Source: Ricinus communis | Taxonomy: Eukaryota > Streptophyta > Magnoliopsida > Malpighiales > Euphorbiaceae | Direction: 5' to 3' | DNA length: 64,000 nt | NCBI RefSeq assembly: GCF_019578655.1 | Contig: NC_063257.1 | Location: 27,704,362-27,768,361 of the forward strand | Part shown: piece by piece, positions 51,678 to 62,912 of the stretch | How the letters are laid out: each line of letters opens with the position of its first letter | Numbering within the stretch: position 1 is the stretch's first letter | Made by a program: the position numbers and the translations under genes | The notes under the pieces: model-generated | What the model was told of the DNA's origin: nothing | Seen by the model: only the letters and a program-made list of their open reading frames with translations | Database searches by the model: none

Positions 51678-52806
51678 TTAGGTGGTTGCAAGACGAGTGC
51701 GAAAACAAGAGCTTTTTTCAAAGTTTCAAATGCACCGAGGCACGCTTCATCAAACTCAAAAATAGCATCTTTAGCAAGTAACTTACATAATGGCCTTGCT
51801 ATCTTGGAGAAGTCTTTGATAAATCTTTTATAGAAACCTGCATATCCAAGGAAACTTCTTATATCTTTAACACTCTTCGGAGGTGGCAAATTCTCAATTA
51901 CTTCTATCTTTGCCTTATCAACTTCAATGCCTCTCTTTGAAATTGAATGACTAAGAATGATTCCCTCTTGTGTCATAAAGTGACATTTTTCCCAATTCAA
52001 GACTAATCCATGCTCAATACACCTATCAAGAACTTTAGATAGATTGTCTAGATAGTTGGAAAAATTAGTACCATAAACACTGAAGTTGTCCATAAAAGTA
52101 AATCATTAAATATTGAAAATATGCATCTTTGGAAAGTTGCAGGTGCATTACATAAACCAAAAGGCATACGCCTAAAAGCAAAAGTACCATAGAGACATGT
52201 AAAGGTGGTTTTAGCTTGATCCTTGGGATGAATAGGAATTTGATAGAAACCATTATGTCCATCCAAATAACAAAAATAAGAAAAGTTGGCTAGTCTCTCA
52301 AGGACTTGGTCGATAAAAGGCAATGGCAAATGGTCCTTCCTAGTTGCTTTATTTAATTTTCTATAGTTAATACACATATCTGTGACAGTTCTAGTAGGTA
52401 TTAAATCATTAGATTCATTCCTAACAACAGTTAAGCCTCCCTTCTTTGGTACAACCTGAACGGGGCTCACCCATTTACTATCACTAATGGAATATATGAT
52501 TCCATTATCAAGCAACTTAGTTACCTCTTTTCTCACCACTTCTTTGAGAGTGGGGTTTAACTGCTTTTGACCTTCAATAGAAGGCTTAGCGTGGTCCTTC
52601 AAAAGAATTCTATGCATAAAGACATTAAGGCCAATACCCTTTAAATCGTTTATAGAATAACCAATGGCATTTTTATGATTAAGTAACTTATCACATAAGG
52701 CATCAATATTATCACTAAGCAAAGATGAATTAACAATAAAAGGAAATTTAAAGTTAGAGTCAAGAAATGCATATCTTAGGTTTGACGGTAGGGGGTTGAG
52801 CTCCAT
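51653..52806 (-). pseudogene. Athila-type reverse transcriptase, broken
   Basis: The first part (52048-52806) carries LPSNLRYAFLD, MHRILLKDHAKPS, WVSPVQVVPKKGG, RKLNKATRKDHLPLPFIDQ and MPFGLCNAPATFQRC. The second part (51653-52093) carries LVLNWEKCHFM, GIEVDKAKIEVI and RSFLGYAGFYKRFIKDFS. A frameshift near 52090 separates them, exactly at the catalytic motif, where the usual MDDF reads MDNF: the second catalytic aspartate codon is AAC. A small deletion also shortens the segment between RTVT and MCINYRKLN. The enzyme cannot be active as encoded. Confidence 0.9.
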
Positions 52807-53302
52807 CTTGACTTCTTCACTTGATGTAGTATCCTTTGGATCATCCTCTCTACTTAAAGGTTCAAATCTTGATGTCCTATAGGAATTTATGTGGAGTTAC
52901 CTCCAAAATATGCTTATTAGCTTCTTGCATCCCGGATAGCTCCATATAATCTTGCCTCAAACACTCATGAATTACTTCTTCAATGCATTCGCCAATAACA
53001 TCAATACAATCAATTCTACTTGCCACCTCTACAGGTGTTGACTTTATAATATTCAGCACATCAAATTCCGTACATTCATTATCCACCTCTAATGTGATCT
53101 TTCCTCTCTTCACATTAATAATTGCTCCTGCTGTTATAAAAAATGGTCTTCTGAACAAAATTGGGATCTCAAGATCTTCCTCCATTTCCAACAAAGTTAG
53201 CTGGTATTATAAACTTCCCCACTTTTGTTAGCACATTTTCTAAAATGCCAAGTGGATATGTGACAAATTTGTCCGCCATGGAAAGACACATATTAGTAGG
53301 AT
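52807..53302 (-). pseudogene. Athila-type protease and linker, broken
   Basis: The segment at 52877-53194 encodes MEEDLEIPILFRRPFF and AGAIINVKRGKITLEV, the retropepsin flap/C-terminal side of Athila pol. A stop or frameshift separates it from the upstream piece near 53195 and from the reverse transcriptase near 52870. The catalytic-Asp region lies just upstream (53365-53380). Confidence 0.8.
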
Positions 53303-54073
53303 TTAGTTCATCCAAATTGAGCCTTTTGTAAATAGAGTAAGGCATAAGACTAACACTAGCACCATATCATATAAAGCTGTATTAAAATGTGTACCTCCTA
53401 TTGCACAAGGAACTATAAATGAATCTGGATCCCTAAGCTTTGGTGGAGACTTGGAGTACATAGCCTTGGATTCTTCAACAAGAGATACTAGGCCATAATC
53501 TTCAAGCTTGCTCTTATGACTAATAATATCCTTCAAAAATTTACCCCAAGCTGGCATGTCCCTAATAGCATGCACAAATGGTATAGTGATAGTAATTTCC
53601 CTGAGATAATCAAGGGATTTACCAAACTGTTTATCCAAGTTACGCCTTATGAACCTTTGAGGAAAAGGAAGAGGTTTAACATCTAATATTGGTTCATCAT
53701 TCATTGATGGTATCGCATCTTCCTTATTACCTTTTTTTGCACACTCATTATCATCTTTACTTCTAACATCCACTTCCTCAATCTCTACCCTATTATCATC
53801 ATCATTAACCACTCTCTTTTTCTTACTGATATCCCTTTTAACCTCCTTACCACTGCGCAAGGTAATTACTTGACAAGACTCTTTTTGTACATACTCTGGT
53901 TGGCTAGGAAGCTTTCCCAAAGGTTTAGTGTTGGAGGAAGAGGCTTGTTGGGCAATTTGGGTTTCAAGGATGCGGTTATGAGTAGCAAGCTGCTCAAGTT
54001 TAGAGTTTAGCTGCTTAATTTGCTCCTCATTTTGTTTGTTTATGGACATTTGTCGGTTCACAAATTGCTCCAT
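53303..54073 (-). pseudogene. Athila-type gag C-terminus to protease start
   Basis: 256 codons open on minus. An N-terminal glutamine-rich coiled-coil-like stretch (about residues 10-45) is followed by KLPSQPEYV, CQVITLRSGKEV, an acidic linker, PLPFPQRFIRRNLDKQF, SKLEDYGLVSLVEE and DPDSFIVPCAIGG. These mark the gag-protease connection of Athila elements. At the expected catalytic D-x-G-A-S motif the frame slips by one base (around 53365-53375), so the protease active site is read out of frame. Confidence 0.88.
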
Positions 54074-54143
54074 AAGATTTTCAAGAGTAGGTTTAGGATA
54101 GGCAGGATTAAAGGTTTGTTTGTTTCATGGAAAATCCTGATGG

Positions 54144-55092
54144 TTATTGAGGTTTGCTATTTAGGTTATATGGAGGGTTTAATTGAGAGGATGGGGTTGA
54201 CCAAGAGAAATCGGGATGGTTCCTCCATTGAGGGTTATAAGTGTTAGAATTCAGCCCCATTCTTTGGTGAAAACCCCCTTGCATGTAGTTCACATCCTCA
54301 TTTATACTTAAATTACATTGAGAATATGAATGGGATCCTCCACAAGACTCACAAACAATATTAGTACTTTTTAAAGAATTAATTTGATTTCTACTTACCA
54401 AATTGGTAAGAGCATCTACCTTTGCATTCAACATTTTAATTGTGTCAAGCTCCAAAACTCCCCTTGCTTTTGCCATAGTTGTTTCATCACCCATGTATCC
54501 TTGAGATGCAAGTTCTTCAAGCAAGGTAATGGCTTCTCTAGCCATTTTATCCATCCATTTTCCACCGGCTGCTACATTCATGATATTTCTGTTTTCATTC
54601 GTCAGCCCATTATAGAAAATTTGAGGAATCATCCAATCCGGCAAGCTATGATGTAGACATTGCCTTTGGAGTTCCTTAAATCTCTCCCAAGCTGAATAGA
54701 TTGTCTCACTTCCATTTTGCTTGAAAGTAGTGATCTCATTACGAAACTTGGCCATTTTATATGGTGGAAAATATTTGTGCATAAATGCTTGCTTTAATTG
54801 GTCCCACATTGTGATTAATTCATTTGGCAAACTAGCAAGCCAAAGTTGTGCTTTATCCCTAGCCGAAAATAAGAAGAGTCTGAGCCTTATTGCGTCATCC
54901 GTTACACAATTGATCTTGAAAGTTGCACACACATTAAGGAAAGTTAATATGTGGGCATAAGGATCTTCTCCTTGTAAACCTCTAAACTGATTATTTTGCA
55001 CCATTTAGATGATACTTGGCTTGATCTCAAAATTGTTGTTAGCAATGGCCAGAGCCACAATACCTCCTAAACTTCCTGAGATGTTGGGCATT
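54144..55092 (-). pseudogene. Athila-type gag (capsid/nucleocapsid), broken
   Basis: The main open part is 54144-55004 (286 codons), a retrotransposon gag domain with DDAIRLRLFLFSARDKAQLWL, KYFPPYKMAKFRNEI, WERFKELQRQCLHH and IFYNGLTNENRNIM-type blocks. It ends in a zinc knuckle C-x2-C-x3-H-x4-C (about 54317-54355) that would bind element RNA. The coding frame extends upstream to an ATG at about 55090 (MPNISGSLGG), but a TAA at 55005-55007 interrupts it. It forms the virus-like particle shell in active relatives. Confidence 0.9.
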
Positions 55093-55412
55093 ACAAAATC
55101 ACCTAACGTTCTCCTTTCCGGTGAGCCATGTTATTCAAATATTTTGGTTCTCTCTTCTTTGCCTTTGTTCCCTACTTAAAGCATGTATAGTTAAATCAAT
55201 GTCAGGATCAAAGTTCAAATTATTATTACTAGTACTTCTAGTAAGCATGTTAATCCACAATTGAATAAATTAAACTAAACAAATAATAATAATAAAAATA
55301 AGATATAAAAATGAAGAATATAAAAATAAAATAAAAATAAAATAGAAAAAAACAAAAACAAGGCCTAAAACAACCTTTCTCTGCCATAAGTTAATAAAAA
55401 TTACTATTAAAC

Positions 55413-55430
55413 TCCCCGACAACGTCACCA
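55413..55430 (-). other. Primer binding site, Asp-tRNA type (diverged)
   Basis: On minus it reads TGGTGACGTTGTCGGGGA, close to the TGGCGCCGTTGCCGGGGA form that pairs with tRNA-Asp and is usual for Athila-type elements. It lies 5 bp inside the LTR end at 55436. The differences include C-to-T and G-to-A changes consistent with methylation decay. Confidence 0.82.
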
Positions 55431-55435
55431 AAATT

Positions 55436-56928
55436 TGTAGCGGGACAAATTACATACCCTAGTCCCTAGGACTTAGTATAGAGCAAGAAGGGTGTCGAAC
55501 ACTCGGGAGTTGGGGTAAACTTTGTATTAACCGGTTAGGTACTAAGATGGATAAGCAAAATAAACAAAAATTATAATAGTAATTAAGACAAATAAGGAAA
55601 TCTAAATACTAACTAATTACTTAAGTATTCACACAAGTTATAATAGTATATTTATATGGGAAAATCACAAATCACAATCAAATAAGAACTTTGAACATTA
55701 TTATCATAAAACATATTGATTGGAAATTAGTCTATAGTCTTTAAAGGTAATTCTCATTGTCAATTAAAGGTATTTCCTCTTAGAGTCTACATTCATTTTC
55801 ATGGGAATGTAGAGAGAAGAGAAAATCATTAACACATTATACTAATTCTTATTCTCTTAAGATGAATCCCTTGTATCCAAGCCAAATTCAATTCTTAAGT
55901 AATATCAATTACGTTCCACCAAATTACTCCAAATCTCTTTCTGAATAATTTAATTAACAAGTTACATATGGTGATCAAACATACATAACATGAATGAGCA
56001 CTAATTGAAATTAAATCATAAATAACATAAGATAAAAATGTAGCTCTTAATTAATTCATCATTGTAAATCCCATACAAAGACTTAGCCAAGACACATATT
56101 AGAGAACAATAAGAGAAAATCAATTGCAACATAGGAAAGGTATATAGAAGAAAATGAATAGATAAACCCTTTTTTAAATCTTCTAGAACTTGCTCGGTGT
56201 AGAACAATATTCTCTTCTTGCTTCTTGACTTAGTCTCCTTCTAGTTAATTCTCAAAAACTAGAACAAAGTCTTTGCAATGATTTCTAAAACTTAATACTT
56301 CTATTAAAAACTATGCTCTATATCTATATTTCTTTTCTCATTCCCAAAACAGAGCCAAACACACTTATTTTATATGTTTCTAAAGGCTGCTATTCGTGTA
56401 GAAATTGGAAAAAGGCACCCTTTGACATGAAAAATCACCCTCATTTGCAGATTATGTAATTTCAAGGGAATTTTCGTCCATCAGATGACTTTATCTCTAC
56501 ACAGTTACTTCTTCAAAGTTGTAGAAAATTCTATAATCTTTCCAGAGCAACTTGAATCACCTCATTTCGATGTCTGTAGACAAAGTTATGACCAAAACAC
56601 GAAAACTTCTCAAACTAGGAAAAGTTGCAACTCTTGGGGACTGACTCGTCAAGACGGTGCCGACTCGTCACTTGGGTCTTCTGTGACGACTCGTCAAGAT
56701 CTACTAAGGCTCCAATTAGACTTTTCAAGCTTCACACTTCATAGCAAATGATCCCAAGTCCTTTTCATGCATATTTTGAGCCTAAAAACATGTATAAGAC
56801 ACTCACAATCAATCATAAACAGAAACCAAATAAAAATAACACTTTACAGACAAATAAGCACACAAACCTAGTATAATAAAATGAAATTAAAACTAAAATA
56901 ACCTAAAGAACTATGCATATTTGTATCA
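55436..56928 (-). mobile_element. 5' LTR of the Athila-type element
   Basis: On minus it runs from TGATACAAATATGCATAG (right end, 56928) to GTCCCGCTACA (55436): 1493 bp with TG...CA ends, and followed by the primer site. The left boundary is firm because of the primer site. The right boundary is chosen from the TG terminus and the change in composition and is less certain. No ORF within it is credible. Confidence 0.75.
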
Positions 56929-57348
56929 TTATATATTTTGTATAATTATGTGGTTTTCTTCTTCTTATAGTTACCTAAAATATTTTCTGCTTGTATATCT
57001 ATTCACTGAGTACTTTTGTACTCATTCTACTCTTTTCATAAATTTTATTGAAGAGGCAAGGCTTTATAGTTGGTGGTTGAGCTAGTAAGTGTGATTAAAG
57101 GCGAGAGTAAGGTTGGCCAACATTTCTCATTTGAGGAGTCATATACATACTCATTGTAACTTGTACATAAATGTTCATCCTTGTTCCATACCGTGGTGGT
57201 TAGGTACATGTAAAAGGCTATGTTATAAAGTTAATGTTTAAAGGCAAACTTTGTATATTGACTTATTTAATAATGTTTAATAAAGGCATTTCTAGTTATA
57301 GTCATTGTAATGAAACATCATATTGAAAAAATTATCTATTTTTCAGAA
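56929..57348. other. Unassigned intergenic or degenerate LTR-like sequence
   Basis: 420 bp of AT-rich DNA without a credible ORF. It contains CACTGAGTACTTTTGTACTC, an inverted-symmetric phrase similar in style to sequence found near the 3' part of some plant LTRs, but I find no LTR ends, primer site or duplication. I cannot assign it. Confidence 0.5.
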
Positions 57349-57432
57349 TTATGATTTCACATACATTATACATATACATATGTAAGTGTATTATGATTTC
57401 ACATATATTATTACATATACATATGTAATTAT
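57349..57432. repeat. 42-bp tandem duplication with palindromic core
   Basis: TTATGATTTCACATA begins at 57349 and again at 57391, and each copy contains ACATATACATATGTA, a near-perfect inverted repeat. It sits directly at the truncated edge of the reverse-strand chromovirus fragment. Confidence 0.8.
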
Positions 57433-57437
57433 ATATT

Positions 57438-58338
57438 TTGCATCAGCCACCACATTATCCTTACCATTCTTATATTTGATCACATAAGAAAAGGTCTCTA
57501 TAAATGAACTCCAAGTTGCATGCCTTTTGTTCAATTTGTTTTGACCCTTCAAATGCTTTAAGCTCTCATGATCTGTATGAATTACGAACTCCTTGGGCAA
57601 TAAATAATGTTGCCATGTCTCCAATGCCTGCACCAATGCAAATATCTCCTTATCACAGTTGGGATAGTATAAGCTTGCCCCACTAAGCTTTTCACTAAAA
57701 TAGGCAATTGCCCTACCCTCTTACATCAATACAGCTCCAATTTCAACACTAAAAGCATCACATTCAATCTCAAAAGTAGAATCAAAATTAGGCAAAGCAA
57801 GTAAAGGAGCATTAATCAATTTATCTTTTAAAACATGAAATGCCCTATCTTGTGCCTCTCCCCGTCTAAAACCTACATGCTTCTTAATAACCTTAGTTAA
57901 AGAGGCAGCAAGGGTAAAAAGAATCAATAACAAATTGCCTATAGAAGCTAGCTAGGCTATGAAAAGATCTCACCTCACTCACACTCTTAGGTGTTGGCCA
58001 AAAAGCAATAGCCTCTACCTTTTCTTTATCTACCTCAGTCCCATTAGCACTAACAACCAATCTAAGAAAAGCTACCTTAGGAGTGCAAAATTCATACTTG
58101 CCAAGATTAGCATAAAGCTTTTTTCCTTGCAAGACATCAAATAAAGTCCCAAGATGCTCTAAATGCTCATGCATGGATTTGCTATGGACTAATATGTCAC
58201 CAAAATACACAACAATAAACTTGCTGATAAAAGGATGCAAAACATAGTTTATAAGTCTTATAAAGGTACTATTGCATTAGTTAGCATAAAAGGCATCACT
58301 AGCCAGTCATACAAACCATAATTAGTCTTAAAGGTAGT
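57438..58338 (-). pseudogene. Chromovirus-type pol fragment (RT C-terminus and RNase H), outer element
   Basis: Minus-strand pol remnant. 57893-58240 encodes the end of the reverse transcriptase, with VVYFGDILVHS where YFDDIL is expected (first catalytic Asp lost) and EVRSFHSLASFYRQFV. 57721-57933 encodes [20 protein letters not shown], the start of RNase H. 57438-57720 encodes [22 protein letters not shown] and [16 protein letters not shown], its end. A stop codon sits near 57722 (after GAVLM). The fragment ends abruptly after VVADA. It continues on the other side of the nested element at 63813-64000, where the upstream RT part lies. Confidence 0.88.
58334..58338. other. Target-site duplication of nested element, left
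   Basis: GTAGT before the 5' LTR pairs with GCAGT at 63813-63817 after the 3' LTR: four of five bases match. The flanking reading frame of the outer RT resumes across the insertion, which supports the boundary independently. Confidence 0.8.
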
Positions 58339-59257
58339 TGATATATACCAAACACCATCACATGGATTTCATGAAGATGGACTTGATGAAGATGAGCAAG
58401 AGCATGGAGGAGTTCGGCCAAAGCTTCAAGCCCAAGATCAAAGTCAAGCTATTGAGGCTAAAGACCCAATACAATTGCCTCAAGGCCCAATAACTAGATC
58501 AAGATCCAAGAAGTATCAACAAGCCTTAATTCAACATATGCAAGGCCTTGTGAATTCGGCCCAAAAGGAATTACAAGGAGTTCAAGGCTTTAGTTTAAGT
58601 GAAGGCCCAACTCAACTTAATATATTAAAAGTCCAAGTGTTTAATGGGCTTACTTAATATTTTATTTAAGCTAAAAAAAACCAAAGGTATTGAATTGGAG
58701 CATATGAAGACTTTGGGCCTAACTTAGCTTATGTTTTAAGGCCCATATGCATGACTTTAGTAAATTAGGGTTTCTTCACTTAAGTTGGGCGGCTGCAGAT
58801 GTTATTTACCCTAGTTAGGACTTTGTTTAAGTTATCTCTTTAGTTAGGATGGTTATCTTTATCCTATATGAGATGTAAATCCTTATTAGTTAAGATTTAG
58901 AGTTTTCTAAGGCCTATATAAGGCTAGTACGAACTTTGATATGGGAAATAAGTTAAAATTTCAATGATAATTGGTATTTTTACCTTAAAGCTTGTTTGCT
59001 TTGTCTTTGTGTTCTTTTGTAGAATGCATGCTTAAGAAAGATTCAAGTAGATTGATCATCTTCTTGTGGAGTGTTTCAAAATTGGGATTCAGGAATAAGT
59101 TTTCTAAATTCTACTTTTGATCATCTCTCTAAGTAATCTATTTTATAACCTTTTTTAGGGGTTGAACCAAATTATTTCTTGGAGTTTTCATGTTAATGTT
59201 TTGGGGGTCCACAATTCAAAAGGGGTTTTCAAGCTTATTCAGGGAGGTTCCATATCA
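58339..59257 (+). mobile_element. 5' LTR of nested element
   Basis: 919 bp, starting TGATATATACC and ending GGAGGTTCCATATCA. It contains a 60-codon open stretch (58475-58657, GPITRSRSKKYQQALIQHMQ) that is the C-terminal tail of Pol, because in this family the pol frame runs into the LTR. Here it has no start of its own and is not a separate gene. Confidence 0.92.
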
Positions 59258-59259
59258 TT

Positions 59260-59271
59260 TGGTATCAAAGC
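59260..59271 (+). other. Primer binding site, variant initiator-Met type
   Basis: TGGTATCAAAGC lies two bases after the LTR end (59257). It differs from the common TGGTATCAGAGC by one base. Confidence 0.88.
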
Positions 59272-59606
59272 TTTGGCTCTATATCAAGTTTTATCCTTTC
59301 ATATTTTCATTAGTCAATTCTAATTTCTTATGTTTCTTTGTTCTTTCTTTTAATTCAGTTCATGTTGTTAGTTCTTTGTTGAAGTCAATTGCTAGAGTTC
59401 TAAAATTAAAAAATATATCGTTTTGGTATTTTAATTTTGTCCTTTTTGTTATTTGTTCATTAAGGTTAGTTATTCTCCTTTACATCTTGTTCTTACATTT
59501 TCTTTAGCTTAATCATGTTCACTAAGTCTAGTTTTGTGTTCTACTTGTCGTGTAATTTTATTTTTGATTTGTTTTGAGTGTTAAACAAGTGAGTTGTGTG
59601 TGAAAG
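59272..59606 (+). other. Leader of nested element; gag not present
   Basis: About 335 bp of T-rich leader follows the primer site. A 105-codon ORF at 59190-59507 overlaps the LTR end and has a low-complexity hydrophobic composition from T-richness. No gag capsid block or zinc knuckle is visible, although active relatives carry about 1 kb of gag here. Confidence 0.75.
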
Positions 59607-60152
59607 ATGTATTATCAAAAAGATTACCATGAGCAACAAAGGGACAACTTATTTCACACAAGATTTCATATACAAGGCAAGGCGTGTAATGTGATTATTG
59701 ATAATGGGAGTTGCACTAATGTTGTAAGTACTCTCTTGATTAGTAGATTGGGGCTACCTACCATACCACACCCACATCCATATAAGCTTCAATGGCTTAA
59801 TGATTATGGTGAGGTTAAGGTAAACTAGCAAGCAATTATTTCCTTTTCTATTGGTAAATATCATGATGAGGTCTTGTGTGATGTAGTACTAATGCATGGT
59901 AGTGAAATTTTACTTGGGAGACCATGGCAATTTGACAGTAAGGCGATGCATGATAGGTACCTCAATAGGTATTCATTCACCAAGGATAGAAGAAAGACCA
60001 TATTGACACCAATTTTCTCAAAGGAAGTATATGAAGAAAAATGTAAGCTGGAAAAGATGATAGTGGAGGCCAAAAGAAAAGAAGAGAAAGAGAGTAAAAA
60101 GAGTGTTTTAGAGAATGAAACAAAAAAGATTTACAGTAAAGAATCAGCCTAG
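59607..60152 (+). pseudogene. Chromovirus-type protease, with internal stop
   Basis: 59607-59828 encodes HTRFHIQGKACNVIIDNGSC, with the aspartic protease catalytic D-N-G-S, then TNVVSTLLISRLGLPT and YKLQWLNDYGEVKVN. A TAG at 59827-59829 interrupts. The frame continues at 59830-60152 through SFSIGKYHDEVLCDVV, GSEILLGRPWQFDS and NRYSFTKDRRK into a lysine/glutamate-rich charged linker. The retropepsin would mature the polyprotein in active relatives. The first ATG here probably does not represent the ancestral start, since gag has been lost. Confidence 0.9.
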
Positions 60153-61172
60153 AGAGAAAAGTGAAAAGAATGTGAGTTTAATAGCTAGAGTAAGTGAGGT
60201 TAGGCAAGCTTTGTATTCTAACTAGCCTATATTTGTACTTTTTTACAAAGGGGCTTATTTTGCCATTAATGACGTTATTCCATATTTGCCTAGTGTTTTT
60301 GTTGAACTTCTGCAGTAATTTGAAGATATGTTTCCCGAGGAGATGCCAAGTGGTTTGCCATCAATTAGAGGCATAGAACATCAGATAGACTTCATTCTAG
60401 GGGCTATTATACCTAATAAACCATCATATAAGATTAATCCGAGTGAGACTAAGAAGATCTAAGGATAAGTGGTGGAATTGCTAGATAAGGGTTATGTAAG
60501 AGAAAGTTTGAGTCCTTGTTCCATACTTGTTATTCTTGTACCAAAGAAAGACAGATAATGGAGGATGTGTGTGGATTGTTGAGCCATCAAGAAGATCACT
60601 GTAAAGTATCGTCATCATATTCCTAGATTAGATGATATGCTTGATGAATTGTATGGTTCTTATTTGTTTACTAAGATTGACTTGAAATCTGGTTATTATC
60701 AAATTCGCATGAATGTTGGGGATGATGGAAAACAACATTTAAGACTAAATATGGCTTGTATGAATGGCTTGTTATGCCTTTTGGTCTTACTAGTGCACTT
60801 AGTACTTTTATAATATTGATGAATCATGTTTTGCATGGATACTTGGATAAATTTCTAGTTGCTTATTTTGATGACATTTTGATTTATTCTAGATCTTTAG
60901 ATGAACATGTTATGCATGTGCGTTTAGTTTTAGCTATTCTTAAAAAAGAATAGTTGTATGCTAACATGAAGAAGTGTAGTTTTTGCATCGAGAAGGTTAT
61001 CTTTTTAGGTTTTATAGTATCTAGTCAAGATGTTGAGGTTGATGAGGACAATGTAAAAGGTACAAGGGATTGGCCGACACTTAAGAATGCGAGTGATGTA
61101 AGAAGCTTTCATGGACTTGCGGGTTTCTATGGGAGATTCATTAAGGATTTCAGCACTATAACTGCACGTTAA
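60153..61172 (+). pseudogene. Chromovirus-type reverse transcriptase, with stops and frameshifts
   Basis: The N-terminal part (about 60220-60755) shows [34 protein letters not shown] and [18 protein letters not shown] blocks, interrupted by several in-frame stops. 60756-60953 encodes [14 protein letters not shown] and the intact catalytic motif YFDDIL (60864-60881). A TAG follows, then 60954-61172 encodes YANMKKCSFCIEKVIFLGFI and DVRSFHGLAGFYGRFIKDFS. It copies element RNA into DNA in active relatives. The catalytic core is intact but the surrounding frame is broken. Confidence 0.92.
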
Positions 61173-61660
61173 ATGAGTTAGTTAAGAAAAATGTTGGATT
61201 TGTATGGGGTGATGCATAAGAACATGCATTTAATGAACTTAAGGATAAATTGTATAATGCACCTTTGCTTGCTTTACCTAACTTTGATAAGACCTTTGAA
61301 ATTGAATGTGATGCTAGTGGTATAGGAGTTGGAGCTGTTTTAATGCAGGATCAAAGACCACTAATGTATTTTAGTGAAAAATTAAAGCTTTAAAGTATCC
61401 AACATATGATAAGAAATTATATGCTTTAGTTTGAGCTTTGCAAACATGGTAACATTACTTATGGCTAAGGGAGTTTGTGATACACACAGACCATGAAAGT
61501 TTAAAACACTTTAAGGGTCAAGATAAGTTGAACCGAAGGCATGCTAAATGGGTAGAATTCATTCAAACATTTCCATATGTGATCAAGTACAAACAAGGTA
61601 AAGAGAATGTGGTTGCAGATGCATTGTCTAGAAGGTATACTTTACTTAATTCACTTACTT
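61173..61660 (+). pseudogene. Chromovirus-type RNase H, with stops
   Basis: Blocks in order are [24 protein letters not shown] (about 61275-61345), YFSEKLK, then, after stops near 61390-61430, [20 protein letters not shown] and [18 protein letters not shown] (61477-61640). The catalytic Asp of ECDAS and the TDHES motif are both readable. Frame breaks near 61170 and 61390 prevent a continuous product. Confidence 0.88.
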
Positions 61661-62912
61661 CTAAACTATTAGGTTTTGAGTTTATTAAGGGATTGTATCA
61701 ACATGATGATGATTTTGGTGGATTCTATGCATCTTGTGATAATGGGGCTACTTTGGATGACTTTTATCGGTTTGATGGTTTCATGTTTAAAAGAAATAGA
61801 TTGTGCATTCCTAAGTGTTCTATAATGGAATTATTGATTAAGGAAGCACATGAAGGAGGTTTAATGGGTCATTTTGGTGTAAATAGGACCTATGATATGC
61901 TGCTTGAACATTTTTTTAGCATGGTATGAAACAGGATGTGAATAAAATTTGTGAGCATTGCATCACATGTAAAAAGGCTAAGTCTAGATTAAAACTGCAT
62001 GGTTTATATCCATTACCCATTCCTAGTGAACCTTGGATTGATATGTATATGGATTTTATGCTTGGATTGCCTAGGACGAGGAAAGGACATGATCGTATCT
62101 TTGTTGTGGTTGATAGATTTAGTAAGATGGCTCATTTTATGCTATGTCATAAAACTGATGATGCTATAAATATTGCTGATTTGTTATTTAAAGAGGTTGT
62201 GTGTTTACATGGCAATACCTAAAAGCATTGTTAGTGATAGAGATGCTGAGTTTTTGAGTCATTTTTGGCTTGTGTTATTAGGAAAGCTTGGTACTAAGTT
62301 GTTGTTTTCTACTACATGTCACCTATAAACCAATGGAAAAACTGAAGTAGTTAATAGGACTTTGATTACTTTGCTTAGGGTGATCATTCAAAAGAATGTT
62401 AGGACTTAGGAGGATTGTTTACCATTTGTGGAATTTTCATACAATTGGGTTGTTCATAGCACTACTCATTGCTATCCATTTGACATTATATATGGTTGTA
62501 ATCCCCTTGCTCCTATTGATTTGTTACCTTTACCCCTAACAAGTTTATGAGTGTTGATACAAGTGCTAAGGCAGATTTGACGGGCAAGCTACAAAAGCAA
62601 GTCAAGAAGAGGATTGAAAAGCAAAATGCTCAAGTAGTTAATCGTGTCAATAAAGGAAGGAAGCCTATGATATTTCAACCTGGTGATTAGATTTGGGTGA
62701 ACTTTCGCAAGGAGAGATTTCCATATCAAAGGAAGTCTAAGTTGAACCGAAAGGGAGATGGTCCTTTTTTAAAGGATTAATGACAATGCTTATAAAGTGG
62801 ACCTTCCAGGTGAGTATAATGTTAGTGTTGCCATTAATATTGCTGATTTGAGTCCTTTTGATGCAGGTGATGGTATAGATTCAAGGACGAATCCTCTTAA
62901 AGAGAGAGGGAA
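61661..62912 (+). pseudogene. Chromovirus-type integrase and Pol C-terminus, broken
   Basis: The zinc-binding domain is at about 61830-61985 ([16 protein letters not shown], then [12 protein letters not shown]) and is split by a TGA at 61927-61929. The catalytic core starts at 61990-62222 ([40 protein letters not shown]). A one-base insertion near 62213 then throws the frame at the segment before SDRDAEF (62230-62255). Further stops follow, with VHSTTH and DLLPL remnants near 62455-62530. The C-terminal part reads KGRKPMIFQPGD, NFRKERFPYQRKSKL and, at 62797 onward, VDLPGEYNVSVAINIADLSP. I see no chromodomain after it. Confidence 0.9.
62899..62912 (+). other. Polypurine tract of nested element
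   Basis: AAAGAGAGAGGGAA directly precedes the 3' LTR start, TGATATGG. It also encodes part of the Pol tail. Confidence 0.88.

Larger units (their letters stand above)
51220..56928 (-). mobile_element. Athila-type Ty3 retrotransposon, 3'-truncated and inactive
   Basis: Minus-strand element with a 5' LTR at 55436-56928, an Asp-tRNA-type primer site, gag with a zinc knuckle, protease linker, reverse transcriptase and RNase H. It then stops at 51220 against satellite before any integrase. The gag and linker phrases (ITLRSGKE, PFPQRF, GKFLKDI-like) are typical of the Athila lineage. Multiple frameshifts and stops break the polyprotein. No 3' LTR is present, so its age cannot be measured from LTR divergence. 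Confidence 0.9.

Noticed and set aside
56485..56751. 88-codon ORF in the Athila-type LTR
   Set aside because: It lies within the LTR (55436-56928), has no recognised domain, and no start or upstream signal supports it.
58475..58657. A separate 60-codon gene
   Set aside because: It is the Pol C-terminal tail duplicated in the 5' LTR. The same tail follows integrase at the 3' end.
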